Assembly: GCA_003988855.1 (NCBI GenBank)
Contig: QYAI01000255.1
Location: 1-40,553, forward strand
Direction: 5' to 3'
Origin: Arachnopeziza araneosa
Lineage: Eukaryota > Ascomycota > Leotiomycetes > Helotiales > Arachnopezizaceae
DNA: 40,553 nucleotides
Made by a program: the position numbers and the translations under genes. Under the pieces are notes generated by a model that saw nothing but the letters and a program-made list of their open reading frames with translations, was not told the DNA's origin and searched no databases. Shown in pieces: positions 12,498 through 23,921 of the stretch; within the stretch, counting starts at the first letter, position 1; every line of letters begins with the position of its first letter.

Positions 12498-13442
12498 TAC
12501 TGGCTTTGTTTTCCATTGCAACCAACTTCCAGCAGCATGTGAACTTCTCTTAACTGCCTTTTGAGATCTTAGCTTAAGTTTCAAGTTCTCATTATTACAA
12601 ACCTTTCCGATATTTTCTACACGTGATGCTCGCACTCTAATCAAGCCGCTCACCTGATGACTTTCAAATAATTGGGCAGCTAAGCGACAACTACTCCGTC
12701 TCAAAGGCCTCGCTTTCTTGCACCTCATTTTGATTCACGCCTTATTTGTAAGGCTTTTAAGGCATCAAGCCTCTTGACAAATCATTTGTGCAGCGTCGTA
12801 AAATATTTCGCTCTATTTGGCTTAGCGGAAGTGGCGGAAAGGCACTCTCTCAAGGCTCTGGGAGGATTCTGCACTTTTGCTCTGCAAAAAGGAAAATTCC
12901 AATCACGTGCAAGTCTAGCACTCCTGTCATCTTCTAAAGATTGCTTGTACATTATATTGTACCAATAATTAATAAACAGCTTTTCAACAACTTGAATTGA
13001 TAAAAATATAACTGAGAGGCACCTGCTTACTTATCTTCTCTTTTATCACGTGACTAATATCACATGCTCCAGTATTTGAACACCCAGGCGTTGGTAAAGC
13101 CTTCAAGTCCGTTGTAACGAGAATAAGTAGTCTTCTCAATTAAGCCCGTACAAATTCTCTAAGTAGAAGATTTTGGTTAAGTCAGCTGCTTGATACGTGA
13201 TAATTATTTACTGTGCTAGTCGAGAATAGGTCAAGGTAATCCTTATCGTCCAACCCACTGCTTTTGCCAACACTGATTGATGTTCACGGGTCATTCCGAT
13301 TTGCAGGAAACGCATTCCAACGGCAGCTAAACCGAACATGAACAAGCACACCTTGGGAGGCTTTTCCTCAGCCCTCCTCGCACGGGAAGTCAACATGGAT
13401 GTGAGGGGTAGCAAACTCCATCCATTTTGATTCCATCTCAAA
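12498..13442. promoter_or_regulatory. Intergenic region with four CACGTG motifs
   Basis: 945 bp between the SNF2-RING stop and the Cys-repeat gene. CACGTG palindromes occur at 12491-12496 (overlapping the SNF2 stop codon), 12620-12625, 12904-12909 and 13047-13052, three of them as TCACGTG or CACGTGA. CACGTG is a bHLH core site; whether it works here is inference. No gene is supported. Confidence 0.4.
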
Positions 13443-15185
13443 ATGCGTTTCTCGATATACTGTTTTCATCTAGCGTTCCTTCTTGCTCGCGTCGCGGCGG
13501 TCGATTACCAGTTTGAGTACGATCTCATCACCGAGGCGCCGGTTGTCGCGACGGTCTTTGCGCCTGCTCTGTTCCGGCGAGCCTGCCCATCAGGCTATGT
13601 CTCGCATCTCTGTAATCATAGCCTCAACATGAGACAGCGACTGCTTGACTGATTTGAAGTACAGCTGGCTGTTGTCTCGCGGCGTCCTTGACAGATTGTG
13701 GTGGCGGAGTGACGGTTTGTACAGCGGGCTGCCCTGCTGCTACTACAGATGCATGCCCAGCAGGCTATGTCACGTATCTCTGTATGTTAACTAATATATT
13801 CCTATGAAACATGAAAAACTAACGGTAATTAGCTGGCTGTTGTTTTTCTGCTTATCTTATGGATTGTAGTGGAGTCACTGTTTGTACAGCGAGCTGCCCT
13901 GCTGCTACTACAGATGCATGTCCAGCAGGTTATGTCACGCATCTCTGTATGTTAGCTAATATATTCCTACGAAACATGTAAACTAACGGTAATTAGCTGG
14001 CTGTTGTTTTTCTGCTTATCTTATGGATTGTGGTGGAGTCACTGTTGTAAGGATCCCAGCTCTATCAATCCTTTGTTTTTGCTCCGAGACATGTATTCAA
14101 GTGATGCATTCACGGAACAACCGTATCTAGCAAAACTCTATTCTTTTTACTTTTGATACATGCTCTCAGAGGAAATACTAACTCCTCGGGCTTCAGTGTA
14201 CGCCACAATGTCCAGCATCTGCTACTCCAGTAGCGGTACAGACTACTCCGCCAGTTGCCCAAACCACCCCACCGGCTGCACAAACCATTACACCCGGTTG
14301 CGCTGCAGGTTCAGTTAGTTTTGCTGGTAATCCCAATATTCAAACATCATGCTAATTCCATAACTAAACTTACTTACAGGCAGTTGCTGTCCCTCGGTCT
14401 CGCTATTGAACTGTGCAGGAACAACCTTTTGCACGGGACAATGTCCTGCAGCAGCAGTAACCAGTAAGAGCTTTACTTTACTCCCACATGTAATAACATG
14501 TCCCTGTTCCCTAACAGCATCGTCGACTTCGCCTCCTCCAGATGTTGCTATAAGTTCATCTCCCAGTGATCGTGTAATAACCTCTTCTTCATCACTTATA
14601 GCTTCGCCCAGCCCACAGACTTCCTCGGCAGCAGCGCATACAACGTCAACACCACCGACCGCACAACCAACGCCGACTACCTCACCACACTCGATCAGTA
14701 GCAGTGTGATACCCGTCTCGGGCAGTCCCCAGTCTTCTTCAAATTCAGTAGCAGCAGCCACTACACCATCACCAACCACGCCACCGCTCTCTGGCGCAGC
14801 ATCCTTATCCACAGGCCCATCACTCGCCGCAACCACAGTCAGCGTCTCCATCGTCTCAACACTCACCCCGCTCGCGACGCCAAACCGGATCAAGAGCGGT
14901 CTCAGCACCGGCGCAAAGATCGGCATCGGCGTCAGCATCGGCCTTCTCGTTCTGTTCTGTCTCGCACTCTTTCTCGCCCTCGTCTGTTCGCGGCGGCGCA
15001 GACAGCAGCGCGGAGAAGAACGCGGGCCGGCTCCTCTCCCGGCTCCACCGGCATACACGGCCGAGCTGTCGGCGGAGACGAGGCCGGAGGTGGCGGGGAG
15101 CGCGCCGTGGGAGAATATCCAGCGGCACGAGCTGGGTGACGGGGCGGGGTTTAGAGGTCACGAGTTGGCGGGCAAGAAGTATTGA
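13443..15185 (+). CDS. Secreted/type I membrane protein with tandem Cys-rich repeats, Ser/Thr stalk and PPxY tail
   Basis: Exons 13443-13611, 13665-13781, 13833-13946, 13997-14046, 14197-14308, 14380-14463 and 14518-15185 give 437 aa in phase. A signal peptide (MRFSIYCFHLAFLLARVAA) is followed by three repeats of about 39 aa with the pattern CPxGYVTxLSGCC, LxDCxGVTVCT, CPAATTDA, and a fourth degenerate copy (SCCPSV, LLNCAG, FCTGQCPAA). Then comes a Ser/Thr/Pro-rich stalk, a membrane helix (IGIGVSIGLLVLFCLALFLA), an RRRR stop-transfer and a cytoplasmic tail with PPAY, a WW-domain (Nedd4/Rsp5-type) binding motif. It is probably a cell-wall or surface protein; I do not recognise a named family. 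The repeats are split at the same codon by near-identical introns. The last intron (14464-14517) is 54 nt with no stop and could be retained. Confidence 0.7.
13665..14046 (+). repeat. Tandem duplication of an exon-plus-intron unit
   Basis: Units 13665-13832 and 13833-13996 and a partial third 13997-14046 each begin CTGGCTGTTGT. From the middle of the exon through the intron they are nearly identical; the two introns (13782-13832 and 13947-13996) share GTATGTT, CTAATATATTCCTA and AACTAACGGTAATTAG. Coding sequence and intron were copied together. Confidence 0.85.
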
Positions 15186-16890
15186 TTTTTATCGACGAGA
15201 CAGCTCTCTCATCTTATGGTGGCGAGTGATGCTTGACCCCCTCGCCATATATTTACAGCTGGAATAAGAAGCACCAAGCATATATATAAATCATAATGAA
15301 GGACTTAACTCGCCCACCCTAATAGAAAGTAGATGAGATCTACCCATCCAAGCATGTCCCTCGCATCTAGCATATTTCACCCTCCATCCCCCTGTTTTCT
15401 TCTCTCCTTTTTTTTTCATTTTTATATTTTATATTTGTTTTTTTAGAGAATATAACCAACCAACCAAACAAAAACCGGCCCAAGAGTAACTCTCACTGCA
15501 ATCTCCATCATCCGCGTAGATTTACCATGGAAAAAAAACCCCAAGACTTCACATCCTTATGCACAGCCTCTTCAAAAGCGCCTTAGACTCCCGGGGAAGC
15601 TATCAGGAATTTTGAGGTGCCGTACATCGTCTAGCGATTGCCGACTAGCCAAGACCATCCATTAATTAACCCGTAGATCCACTACCTTCCCGTATCGTAA
15701 TCAATCATCACTGCCATTGCCACAGTACTCTGCCACAGTACTCTGCCTCTGCTCGCTACTCTGCTGCCGATACCCGCCACAAGCGAGTGCTTCGGCGTTA
15801 ACCCCTTTCTCATCGGCCCAATCCGATAACTAATCATCGCTTACCCAACCATCCACCCAAACCAAGGCGAACAACATGATTACTCTTCTCTCCCATTAAT
15901 TTGATTTTTGTGTACTGTATTCCTCCAAACGGCGTCGTTACTCTTGTTACGAGCGAGTAACTTACTGCTAACCTTACCGTCTGGTCTGGTCTGATCTGAT
16001 CTGATCTGGTGTGCACCGGCGTTGGCGATATACTCTCCCATACCATGCCGTGCCATCCATGCCGTGCCATCCATCCCTATTGCCGGGCTGCAGATGAGTT
16101 TCTGCTTTTGGGGACCCAGCTGTGAGAGGAGAGGGGTGAAGAGCAGTGAGAACGATATGCCCTGAGAAACAACAAGAGCTCCACCTCAGTAACTTAACCG
16201 CCACGGGCGAAAATTCCCATTTATTCCACATCAATTGATTCGATCCTCCTACTCATGGTTCGATACCATTCAAACAGCCTTTGAGCACAAACGCCAACCG
16301 AACAGCCCGTCCCACAACCCCTCCGCCGTCCCGCGCTGACTAAGGCCTCCGCGCACCCAATTCACGGCATCGGAGCCCTCGGCCATTTCCCCAAAACAGC
16401 AACTTTGGCCTTACCAATCTACGCACGCATCCACCATACGTAACCGCGCTCAGGTTCGCCTGCCTCGATACGCTCGTTACGGAGGCAGGATGTTCGGAGA
16501 TAGATGGTTTGCTGCGTTTCTTGCTGGCGGAGTAGGGGGAGGAGGAGCTGTGGTGGAGCACCAGAGGCAGGTGCTTGCTGGACATGAGGCGGGTGGATTA
16601 CAAAAGGTGATGGTGGGAGAGGGGAGGAGGAATATATAAAGAGCTTCCTGCGAGGAAGAGATTTGTTTTTGGGACATCAACAACAAAACGAGCAAGAGGC
16701 TGAAAACAGGAATTCTTTGTGGATACACTTGGACAATTCAACGCGTCATACACATCTCCAATAAGCACCAAACTAACATCAATTCCTCATTCAATTGAAC
16801 TGACCTTTAACTATCAAAGTCAACCCAATCAATCAATCAGTCAGTCAATTAGTCAATTAATCAATCAATCAATCAATCCAAGCTGCCAAA
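15186..16890. other. Long intergenic region upstream of the alcohol dehydrogenase
   Basis: 1.7 kb with several simple-sequence tracts: T-rich near 15410-15450, GATCT-type near 15980-16010 and GCCATCC-type near 16045-16075. Its 3' end is probably 5' leader of the dehydrogenase. Open frames on the minus strand around 16340-16730 look like chance. No gene is supported. Confidence 0.45.
16827..16878 (+). repeat. (TCAA)n tetranucleotide tract in the 5' leader
   Basis: Imperfect TCAA/AATC repeats with a few TCAG variants, ending 12 nt before the dehydrogenase ATG, so probably within its 5' UTR. Confidence 0.8.
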
Positions 16891-18315
16891 ATGTCCGGCT
16901 ACGACTTCACCGTCTACAAGGGTTCTCCCTCTGGGATCCATGAGACGACGACGCATCGTCCGGCTGTGAAGAGCGACGAGGTGTTTCTCCGAGTTACGCA
17001 CTCGGGAGTTTGTGGGACTGATGGTGAGATCTGTCTTCCTATCCTATGCTATCCTCTCTTCTCGTGAGGAAATCGCATTCTGATTGATCGAGGTCCTCGC
17101 GTGGGAGTCCTGAATCCATACATTTCGCTACCGAATGCTTGTTGGCATACTTTGGATTTTATTTCTTGGTATCGACTGACAGATTAAAATAGAGCACTTC
17201 AAGGGTGTAGATATGGGTTTGGGTCATGAGGGGATTGGGATCGTGGAAGCTGCAGGGGAGGATAGTGGATTTAAAGTGTGAGTGAATTTGTTGTTGAGTT
17301 TGAAGTTTGAGCTGTTTGAACAAGACAGGGAGTGGGATATGGAGAATAATATATGAGTGGAAACAAGGTGATCAACTCAGCTAACAAAGACTACAGGGGT
17401 CAGCGTGCGGGCTGGGGATACAACCACCAGACCTGCGGTGAATGCGAGTATTGTGTTTCAGGCGATTGGAACAATTGCGATGATCAAACGGGCAAGAAGC
17501 AACTCTATGGATATGCGAATCACGATCAGGGCTCTTTTGCTACTGGAGCAGTGTGGAAGAAGGAGGCGCTCTTTCATATCCCCGACGAGCTGGACAGTGC
17601 GGTGGCAGCTCCGCTGATGTGCGCAGGCATCACAGTCTGGGCGCCGCTATCGGTCAATAAGGTTAGACCTACCGATGTAGTTGGCGTGTAAGTACTCTTT
17701 TCCTTACTTCACAAGATATCAAAGACGGCCTCCACGGCAGTGGCCCCCGGAGGGCCAGCGGAGCGTCACGACGAAACATAGAACACCATGCTAATGCGAA
17801 GTAGGGTGGGAATTGGCGGACTAGGCCATCTTGCCATCCAGTTTGCCAATAAATGGGGATGTGAAGTTGTTGCCTTGAGCTCGACCGAAGACAAGAGAGA
17901 GGAGGCCTTGAAACTCGGAGCTCACCATTTCGTGGCTACCAAAGGAGCAAAGAGCCTTGCTGTTCCGAGAAAGATTACGCATCTTATCGTGACCACGTCG
18001 AGAATGCCTGACTGGAATCTTTATTCGTCCATCCTGGCTCCTCGCGCAACCATCTTCCCCATGACGGTCACGGATATGAACGCAAAGCTGGAGGTGCCAT
18101 TTATGAGTTTCTTGCTGTCCGGGTGGAGTTTCGTCGGCAGTACAGTTCCACCCAGGATTGAATATATCAAGATGTTGCGGTTTGCGGCGCTGCATGGCGT
18201 GAAACCTGTTGTTGAGAAGTTTCCGTTGACGTTGCAGGGGGTGGAGGAGAGTTTGAAGAAGCTGGACGAGGGGAGGATGAGGTATCGGGGGGTGTTGGTG
18301 GCCGAGGGTCATTGA
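16891..18315 (+). CDS. Zinc-dependent alcohol dehydrogenase (MDR family, Adh/cinnamyl-alcohol-type)
   Basis: Exons 16891-17023, 17193-17277, 17397-17687 and 17805-18315 give 339 aa. Seen directly: catalytic-zinc Cys41 in HSGVCGTD, GHEGIG with His56-Glu57, the four structural-zinc cysteines 86, 89, 92 and 100 (CGECEYC...C), and the nucleotide-binding GIGGLGH at about 172-178, whose codons are joined across the last intron. The C-terminal half keeps FVGSTVPPRIEY and the closing RYRGVL. Enzymes of this type interconvert alcohols and aldehydes or ketones with NAD(P)H in the cytosol; substrate and cofactor are not assigned. The third intron is 117 nt and holds one copy of the 45-bp hairpin repeat. 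A second copy begins at the base after the TGA stop. Confidence 0.87.
17724..17768 (+). repeat. 45-bp GC-rich hairpin repeat, copy 1 (intronic)
   Basis: Starts GACGGCCTCCACGG and ends GGGCCAGCGGAGCGTCA. Arms pair as GACG/CGTC, CTCC/GGAG and TGGCCC/GGGCCA with small internal loops. It sits centrally in the third dehydrogenase intron, 36 nt from each splice site, in the sense orientation. Confidence 0.9.
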
Positions 18316-18373
18316 TGACGCTCCGCTGGCCCTCCGGGGGGGAGGGGGGGGGGGGCACTGCCGTGGAGGCCGT
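18316..18373 (-). repeat. 45-bp hairpin repeat, copy 2, loop expanded by a poly-G tract
   Basis: On the plus strand it reads TGACGCTCCGCTGGCCCTCC, then an expanded G-rich loop, then CACTGCCGTGGAGGCCGTT, the reverse complement of copies 1, 3 and 4. It begins immediately after the dehydrogenase stop codon (TGA, 18313-18315). The extra G residues make it about 13 bp longer than the others. Confidence 0.85.
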
Positions 18374-19151
18374 TGGTTTGTTCTGGGGGCGCAGTGTAGA
18401 TTTGTCCGAGAGTGCGGCGCTGCGGGTGGCTTATCGTGGGGCAGGTAGTTTGAGCAATAAAGTTTCTCCTTGAGATGGGTATAATGCGAGTGATATGGCG
18501 GTTTGAGACAGAGTGAAGCTGTGCCTGTCGTGGTGGGGTCGGGTCACAAAGATGTGCATGCTGCGGCGGTGGGGTGGGAGTGGCGGCGCGTGGAATTATG
18601 CGACGAACGCTGGAGACGAGTAGGCTCCCACAGATGCGGATTCGTAGGGATGGGCGAGTGGTACACGGCATTGATATTGATGGAAGTTTCTTGAAACTCT
18701 CTCGGCGGATCAGGAGATCAGGAAGATCAGGGGCGCGAGGGGATCGGACGAAAGTGGAATGGGAGAGCTGTGGTGCGTCCCAAAGCGGTGGTGCTGCTGA
18801 GAAGAGAATGGTGAGAATAGAAGAGAGAGAGAATAGCGGCGCTTGTAACGGTCAGCGGGTGCGACGGTGAGATGTGGTGAAGGATGGAAATAGGCTGGAG
18901 GGGAGATGTTTTTGGGAACGGGAGTATATTTCGGTGGGTCTCTGGGTTGTGGTGGCGGCGGTGGTGGGCGAAGCGAGGGGCGAGTGGGTGGTGAGCCAGT
19001 GAGGGACAGGGACTGGTAGTGGTCCTGTAGCTGGTACCTGAAATACGGCCCCTGGTCCTGCAAGTGCCGGGGGCGAAAAGGGAAGACCCGGGCGACTCGG
19101 GGTTAAAAATAGGCCCCCAAGTTTACCCAGAGCGAGCGACGACGGGGTGTC

Positions 19152-19268
<117 letters not shown>

Positions 19269-19715
19269 ATCTCTGCACGTCACTCTTGGAAACCACACTG
19301 GGCAGGTGAGACGACTTGCAGATAGCACAATCAAAGAGCTGACCACCAAAAGTCATCCGTTTCACCCTGCTCTCGGCCACACTAATCCAGAGCGAGACAC
19401 AGTGAGGAAGAGACACGGCTGCTGGTCTGCTCGGCCGCTCGTAAATGCTGTACACCGTCGACGTGCTGAAAGGGTCTTCTTTGTCCCCCAAGGCTCCTCT
19501 TCATGCTCTTGGCTCTTGGCTCCGGTGCTGTTATTCGTGCATCGGTTTACGAAAGGGATGGGTGGAGGAGGCGCAGACCCCGAGAACGAAGGTACTTACC
19601 CGTGAGCCAGGTCCAGGGCCAGGAGCCCGGCACTGTTACTACTGGCGACTGGCTCTCTCGTTAACTTGGCCTTCAGCCTCGCTTGTATCCCCCAACATCA
19701 GACATCTCTTTACTT

Positions 19716-19763
19716 ACCACCACTACCACTACCACCACCACCACCACCACCACCACCACCACT
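19716..19763 (+). repeat. (ACC)n trinucleotide tract
   Basis: About 16 ACC/ACT triplets in the upstream region of the next gene, with two ACT variants near the left end. Confidence 0.9.
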
Positions 19764-20111
19764 CACAGCGAGGCAGTGTCTCCATTCAGATGCCAAAGAT
19801 ACCAACCATGTCCCTGGCCCTCTTCCCTGGAGATCACCCGTAGGAACAAACAGGTATGGATCGAACAATCCCGGATCTGCCCTGGGAAATCCATGTCTTC
19901 CCTCCCAAAGATAAGTCCTTGGACTTCGTTTTAGTCCTCTCGTTATTGCATCTCACGCGCATCCTGGGAGGGGATCCTCGTCTGCTCGTAGCCATTCACC
20001 ACTGGTTGCTTGGGAATTTCCCTTATGTAGCTTCACCTCCGCCACGGCTTGTTATCGCACCAGCCGCTCGCAATCCAATGTGCGTTTCTTCCACCACCAC
20101 CACAAGTCAAG

Positions 20112-22281
20112 ATGCTTCGACGATCCGCACCAGAGAGCTGTGAGCTGGGCAAGAGCTGGTACGCGTGTCAAGCAAACGGATTTCGAGGCTGCTGTTCCGT
20201 CGACGCTTGTGACTTGTCAGGTTGTCCTGATCAAGCTGCCTCGACTATCTCCGTGACGACCAGGACGCTGAGTTTTACGACCACTGTCTCTCCCACTTCC
20301 TCGATACTCTCGTCAACTTCGACATCGACCGTGGCGGTGGCGACGGCGACGGGTAACTTCCATGGCCCGGGAATGGTGGGAGTCGCGACAGCAGCGTCAG
20401 CTACCTTTGCTTCCGCAACCATCTCTGCTATACCTCTAGCAACGCAGACAGTAGTTCCAAAAAGTACCTCGAACAATGTTCCCATCATTGCCGGAGCCAT
20501 TAGTGGAGTGGTCGGACTTGCAATGATCTTGGGCCTAGTCCTGTTCTATCTGTATCGACGAAGACGAAACAACTACCGCCGGCATTCAATCGATCACTAT
20601 GGCGTTTCAAACAAGGATTACGCTCTTGACAGATCAGATTCTCCCAACCTTCGCCAAGTCCATATCTCGGATTCGGTTTTTGAGCCATTTGGCGGTATGT
20701 ATCCCGTTGCACAACGTCTGTGTTGGGATGATGACGGTGCTAACTTGAACAGGCCGCTACAAAACACCAAGCCCAAATAACCCTCTTCGCCTGCTACGAA
20801 CCCCCGTCGAAGATAAACCAATTCCCGATGTTGAAAAGCTTCAACCACCGCCAATCGCCTCCCACCCAGTCTACCATGCTCTCCGTAACACGTCCCCAGA
20901 GCATCACCCAGGGACGGAGATCCACATCCCCAACATCCCGTCACCTTCGCAGTCACCCGTGCCGTTTGGAAAGACTGAAACCACAACAACCAGACCGCCA
21001 AAGTCTTACTCTCCACCTCTTCCCTCGCCACCTCTAACTCAGCACCCGGCTTATCACATCTCTCAACTCTCTCAGCATCCCATTTTCCGTTCCGGCCCGG
21101 AGCGTCAGAGTCAGAGTCAGAGTCAGCCACCATCGCCGCCGCTTCCGAATCCTCGACGCACGTCACCTCCTCGAGAGATTCCTATTCCACGACTTAATAC
21201 CTCTACCACTCATCAAGTGCGCTCCAACACCAATCTACAACCTGAGGATCCCACATCTCCAATCCCAGGATATGGCGAACTTCCCGCTGAAGTACCAGTG
21301 GAGTACCACTCCCCACCGCCTCTTCAGACACCCATCTCAGCCATCTCGGGAGCTTGGTTTGCACCTTCTCGTCCTTCCATACAACCAAAATCGAAGTCCC
21401 GGCTAAATGGAAATGAACAGACACATACCCGTTCTGATACCACCTATTCTATCCCCATCGGCCTCGGACTGCACTCTCAACGATCCAGGACCCGATCTGG
21501 ATCGGGATCAAAACCAAACTCCCAACCCAAGATCCGCACTTCAAATCCCGTCATCAAGAGTCCTGTCCACTCGCATAGCACCTCCGAGCTTCCCTCCCCC
21601 GTTCCCACCATCAGCGGAACTTTGACAACCACCAAACCGGGCAAAAACGGTGAACCGCAACACATCATGTCTTGGGCCAACGACCTCTCCATCCACCACC
21701 TAACCCACTCTCGCTCTTTCAACACCGTTGAACTGCCTCTGCAAAAGAACGCCGAGAAAGACATTGTCAGTCCGGTCATGGAAGAAGACAGAATGGGAGA
21801 CGCTCGGCGCACCCGACCCGCCAACTTCCTTGCCGATAGCAGCGGAGACGAGCGGTGGAGCGGCGCAACGGCCGACACAGCCGCAACAAGCATCTCGGCC
21901 TATCCGAGCAAACCCCTTCTCCCCAAACCCAACCCCAAAACCAGCACCAAATCCGCCCCCAAACTCAAATCCATCCTCACCAACCCACCCATCTACAAGC
22001 CCTACAGCAACTCCATCCCCATGGTGCCGCACCCCAAGAATAAGCTGCTACCACCGCCTCCACAGCCAGCACAGCAATTCGCCACCCCGCCGCCCTTCCT
22101 GTTCAACGGCGACGGGTACCCGACTGCGAACGCGAACGCCAAGGGCAAGGAGATCTTCCGCTCCCAACAGGTCGGCACTTTCCAGCACCCCGACTTCCCC
22201 ACCCCGCCCACGCCCAAGACGGCGGGCAGTGACGGGTACGGCGAGGGATCCAACACCTGGGGGAGCTGGGTGGATCGTTGA
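20112..22281 (+). CDS. Single-pass membrane protein with N-terminal WYxC/GCC Cys motif and long proline-rich cytoplasmic tail
   Basis: Exons 20112-20694 and 20753-22281 (intron with TGCTAAC branch) give 703 aa. The N-terminus carries six cysteines, C10, C19, C27, C28, C33 and C38, in the pattern WYAC, FRGCCS, DAC, GCPD, a motif I know from many uncharacterised fungal membrane proteins. No signal peptide precedes it, as is usual for that group. A Ser/Thr-rich stalk leads to a membrane helix at about 123-148 (VPIIAGAISGVVGLAMILGL), then RRRR and a ~550-aa tail rich in Pro, Ser and Thr, probably disordered, ending NTWGSWVDR. The ATG at 20112 was chosen because it begins the conserved Cys region. 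A surface sensor or wall-linked role is inference only. Confidence 0.72.
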
Positions 22282-22974
22282 TCGCTCACTCTCATCTACC
22301 AAGATGAAGTCGGTGGTCATATCTCGTTCACTATATCCGTCTTTCCTTTTTTTTTCCTTTTTTTTTTCCCTTTTTTTCAAAACACGAATCCCCTTTGTTC
22401 GGTGTCGGAGTAGTCATAATACACACACGGAGAGAGAGCACATAAAACGGATTGGTCTGGTCTGGTCCAGTCTGCTTTGGACCGGCATAGCATATTGCAT
22501 AGCGTGGCGTTTCTTTCCCTCGGGTCTAGATCTGGATTGGGATGAGATGATGAGATAACAGCGATGGCGTTGGCGTTGGCGATTTGATGGCGTTTATGAG
22601 TTCTGCGTGGACTGGGTGAGTGATGAACTGGTGGTTGGTTGGTGGGTGGGCGGGGAGTACGGTGTTTTTGTATTGTACATATTACCGACGATTCAGCGTT
22701 CGCTCCATGGACGAATTGAATTGAATTGACATATATTAATACTCAACTTTACACTCTGGGGTTCATGCTCTTCATCGATTGCTTTTAATACGCGGGCGAT
22801 CTATCTCGTGGTATCACATCCCGTCCTCAGGAACCGTCCATCCTTCCTTTCTTCCATTCTCGCACCCGCCGGAACGCCGTGGTTTGGAAAATAATAATAA
22901 AAAATAAACTCCCGCTCCCATCCATGCATGATGCAGCTCCCATCTTTTCTTCCCCCCCCTCCATCGAACAAAAG
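22282..22974. other. Intergenic between convergent genes
   Basis: Pyrimidine tracts (22346-22378) and short GT/GA-rich stretches; 3' flanks of the membrane-protein gene and of RPB4. No gene is supported. Confidence 0.5.
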
Positions 22975-23019
22975 AACGGCCTCCACGGCAGTGGCCCCCG
23001 GCGGGCCAGCGGAGCGTCA
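22975..23019 (+). repeat. 45-bp GC-rich hairpin repeat, copy 3 (3' flank of RPB4)
   Basis: Same sequence as copy 1 except AACGG at the left edge and one A-to-C change in the loop (GGCGGGCC). It ends 11 bp before the RPB4 stop codon, so in the sense of that gene it is read TGACGCTCCGCTGG shortly after the stop, as copy 2 is read after the dehydrogenase. Confidence 0.9.
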
Positions 23020-23030
23020 CCCACGCACGC

Positions 23031-23531
23031 CTAGTCCCCATAACCCATCAGCTTGGTGATCTCATCCAGCAGCTCCTGCAGCTCCTCGTCGGCGATCTTG
23101 TCCTGCAGACTGGGGATCAGCGTCTTGGCCTCCTCGGCCGTGTCGCAACACAGGCTACCCAGCTGGGCGCGCTCGAACTTGGCGAGTTCCTTGTGCGCGG
23201 ACAGTAGGCGCTCCACGGCTTCGACGTTCTCCTTGCGCTTGAAGCGCGCGAAGTTGTCGAGGTACTGGGTCGTTTTGAGGAGCATCCTGGGAGGGGGTTA
23301 GTGGGTTGGTTTGGGTTGGTTTGGGGAGGAGAAATGCACGCACTCTGTCTCGCCGACCTTGTCTTTCCCGCTCATGCGCCGCTTGGCCATCAGCGCGTTG
23401 ATGACCAGCGCTGCTTCGGAGTGCGTCAGCGCGTCGACGTCCTGGAACTCGCCGAGGCGCAGCTCCGACGAGGCCTCCTCATCTCCCTGTGGGGGGGCGC
23501 GCGAACGCGAGGTCGGGGCTGGGGTTGTCAT
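23031..23531 (-). CDS. RPB4: DNA-directed RNA polymerase II subunit RPB4
   Basis: Exons 23344-23531 and 23031-23286 (57-nt intron) give 147 aa. The N-terminal part has ELRLGEFQDVDALTHSEAAL and KRRMSGKD. The C-terminal HRDC-like core has LLKTTQYLDNFARFK, then AQLGSLCCDTAEEAKTLIPS and the closing DEELQELLDEITKLMGYGD, all typical of Rpb4. With Rpb7 it forms the Pol II stalk in the nucleus. The ATG matches the expected N-terminus. It is divergent from TRS23 over 390 bp. Confidence 0.93.
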
Positions 23532-23921
23532 TGTAGGAAGTGCCTCTCTGGGTTTGTGGGATGGATGGTTGTGAGGATGTGCGGATTGTGCTGTGTAGGA
23601 AGTAGTGCGCTGAGCGTGGAGTGGGTGGAATCGAGGAGTGAGATGTGATGTGGTGTGGTGTGGTGGGAGGACGGGAATTTTGGCGGGTCGAGAAATTCGA
23701 CGCGGCTGAAAAGAAGAGAGAGAAATCTGGGGAACTTTGCCGAGCGAGCGGGCGAGCCTTGTCTGGACTACACCAACAGAGCGTTGTTGCGCCGGCGAGC
23801 TCAGAGTCTCAACATTCCTTTCGTACTTCTCTCAATTAGCTCAATAACTGTTGAATATTCAATCTATCTGACGTCTGTTTGAATCTGCAATCAAACGCTC
23901 GAGCTAAACTCACAAAGCAAC
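23532..23921. promoter_or_regulatory. Bidirectional promoter region, RPB4/TRS23
   Basis: 390 bp between the two divergent start codons. It is GT-rich next to RPB4 and AT-rich next to TRS23. No specific factor sites are assigned. Confidence 0.55.

Noticed and set aside
14315..15058. 247-codon minus-strand open frame
   Set aside because: It is antisense to the Ser/Thr/Pro-rich stalk and tail of the Cys-repeat gene; GC-rich low-complexity coding sequence often leaves the complement open.
16250..16275. Sequence resembling a tRNA T-arm (TGGTTCGATACCA)
   Set aside because: The expected A-box, acceptor stem and anticodon arm are not found at proper spacing upstream.
20618..21166. 182-codon minus-strand open frame
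   Set aside because: Antisense to the WYxC membrane protein, crossing its intron; composition mirrors the sense gene and no family motif is present.
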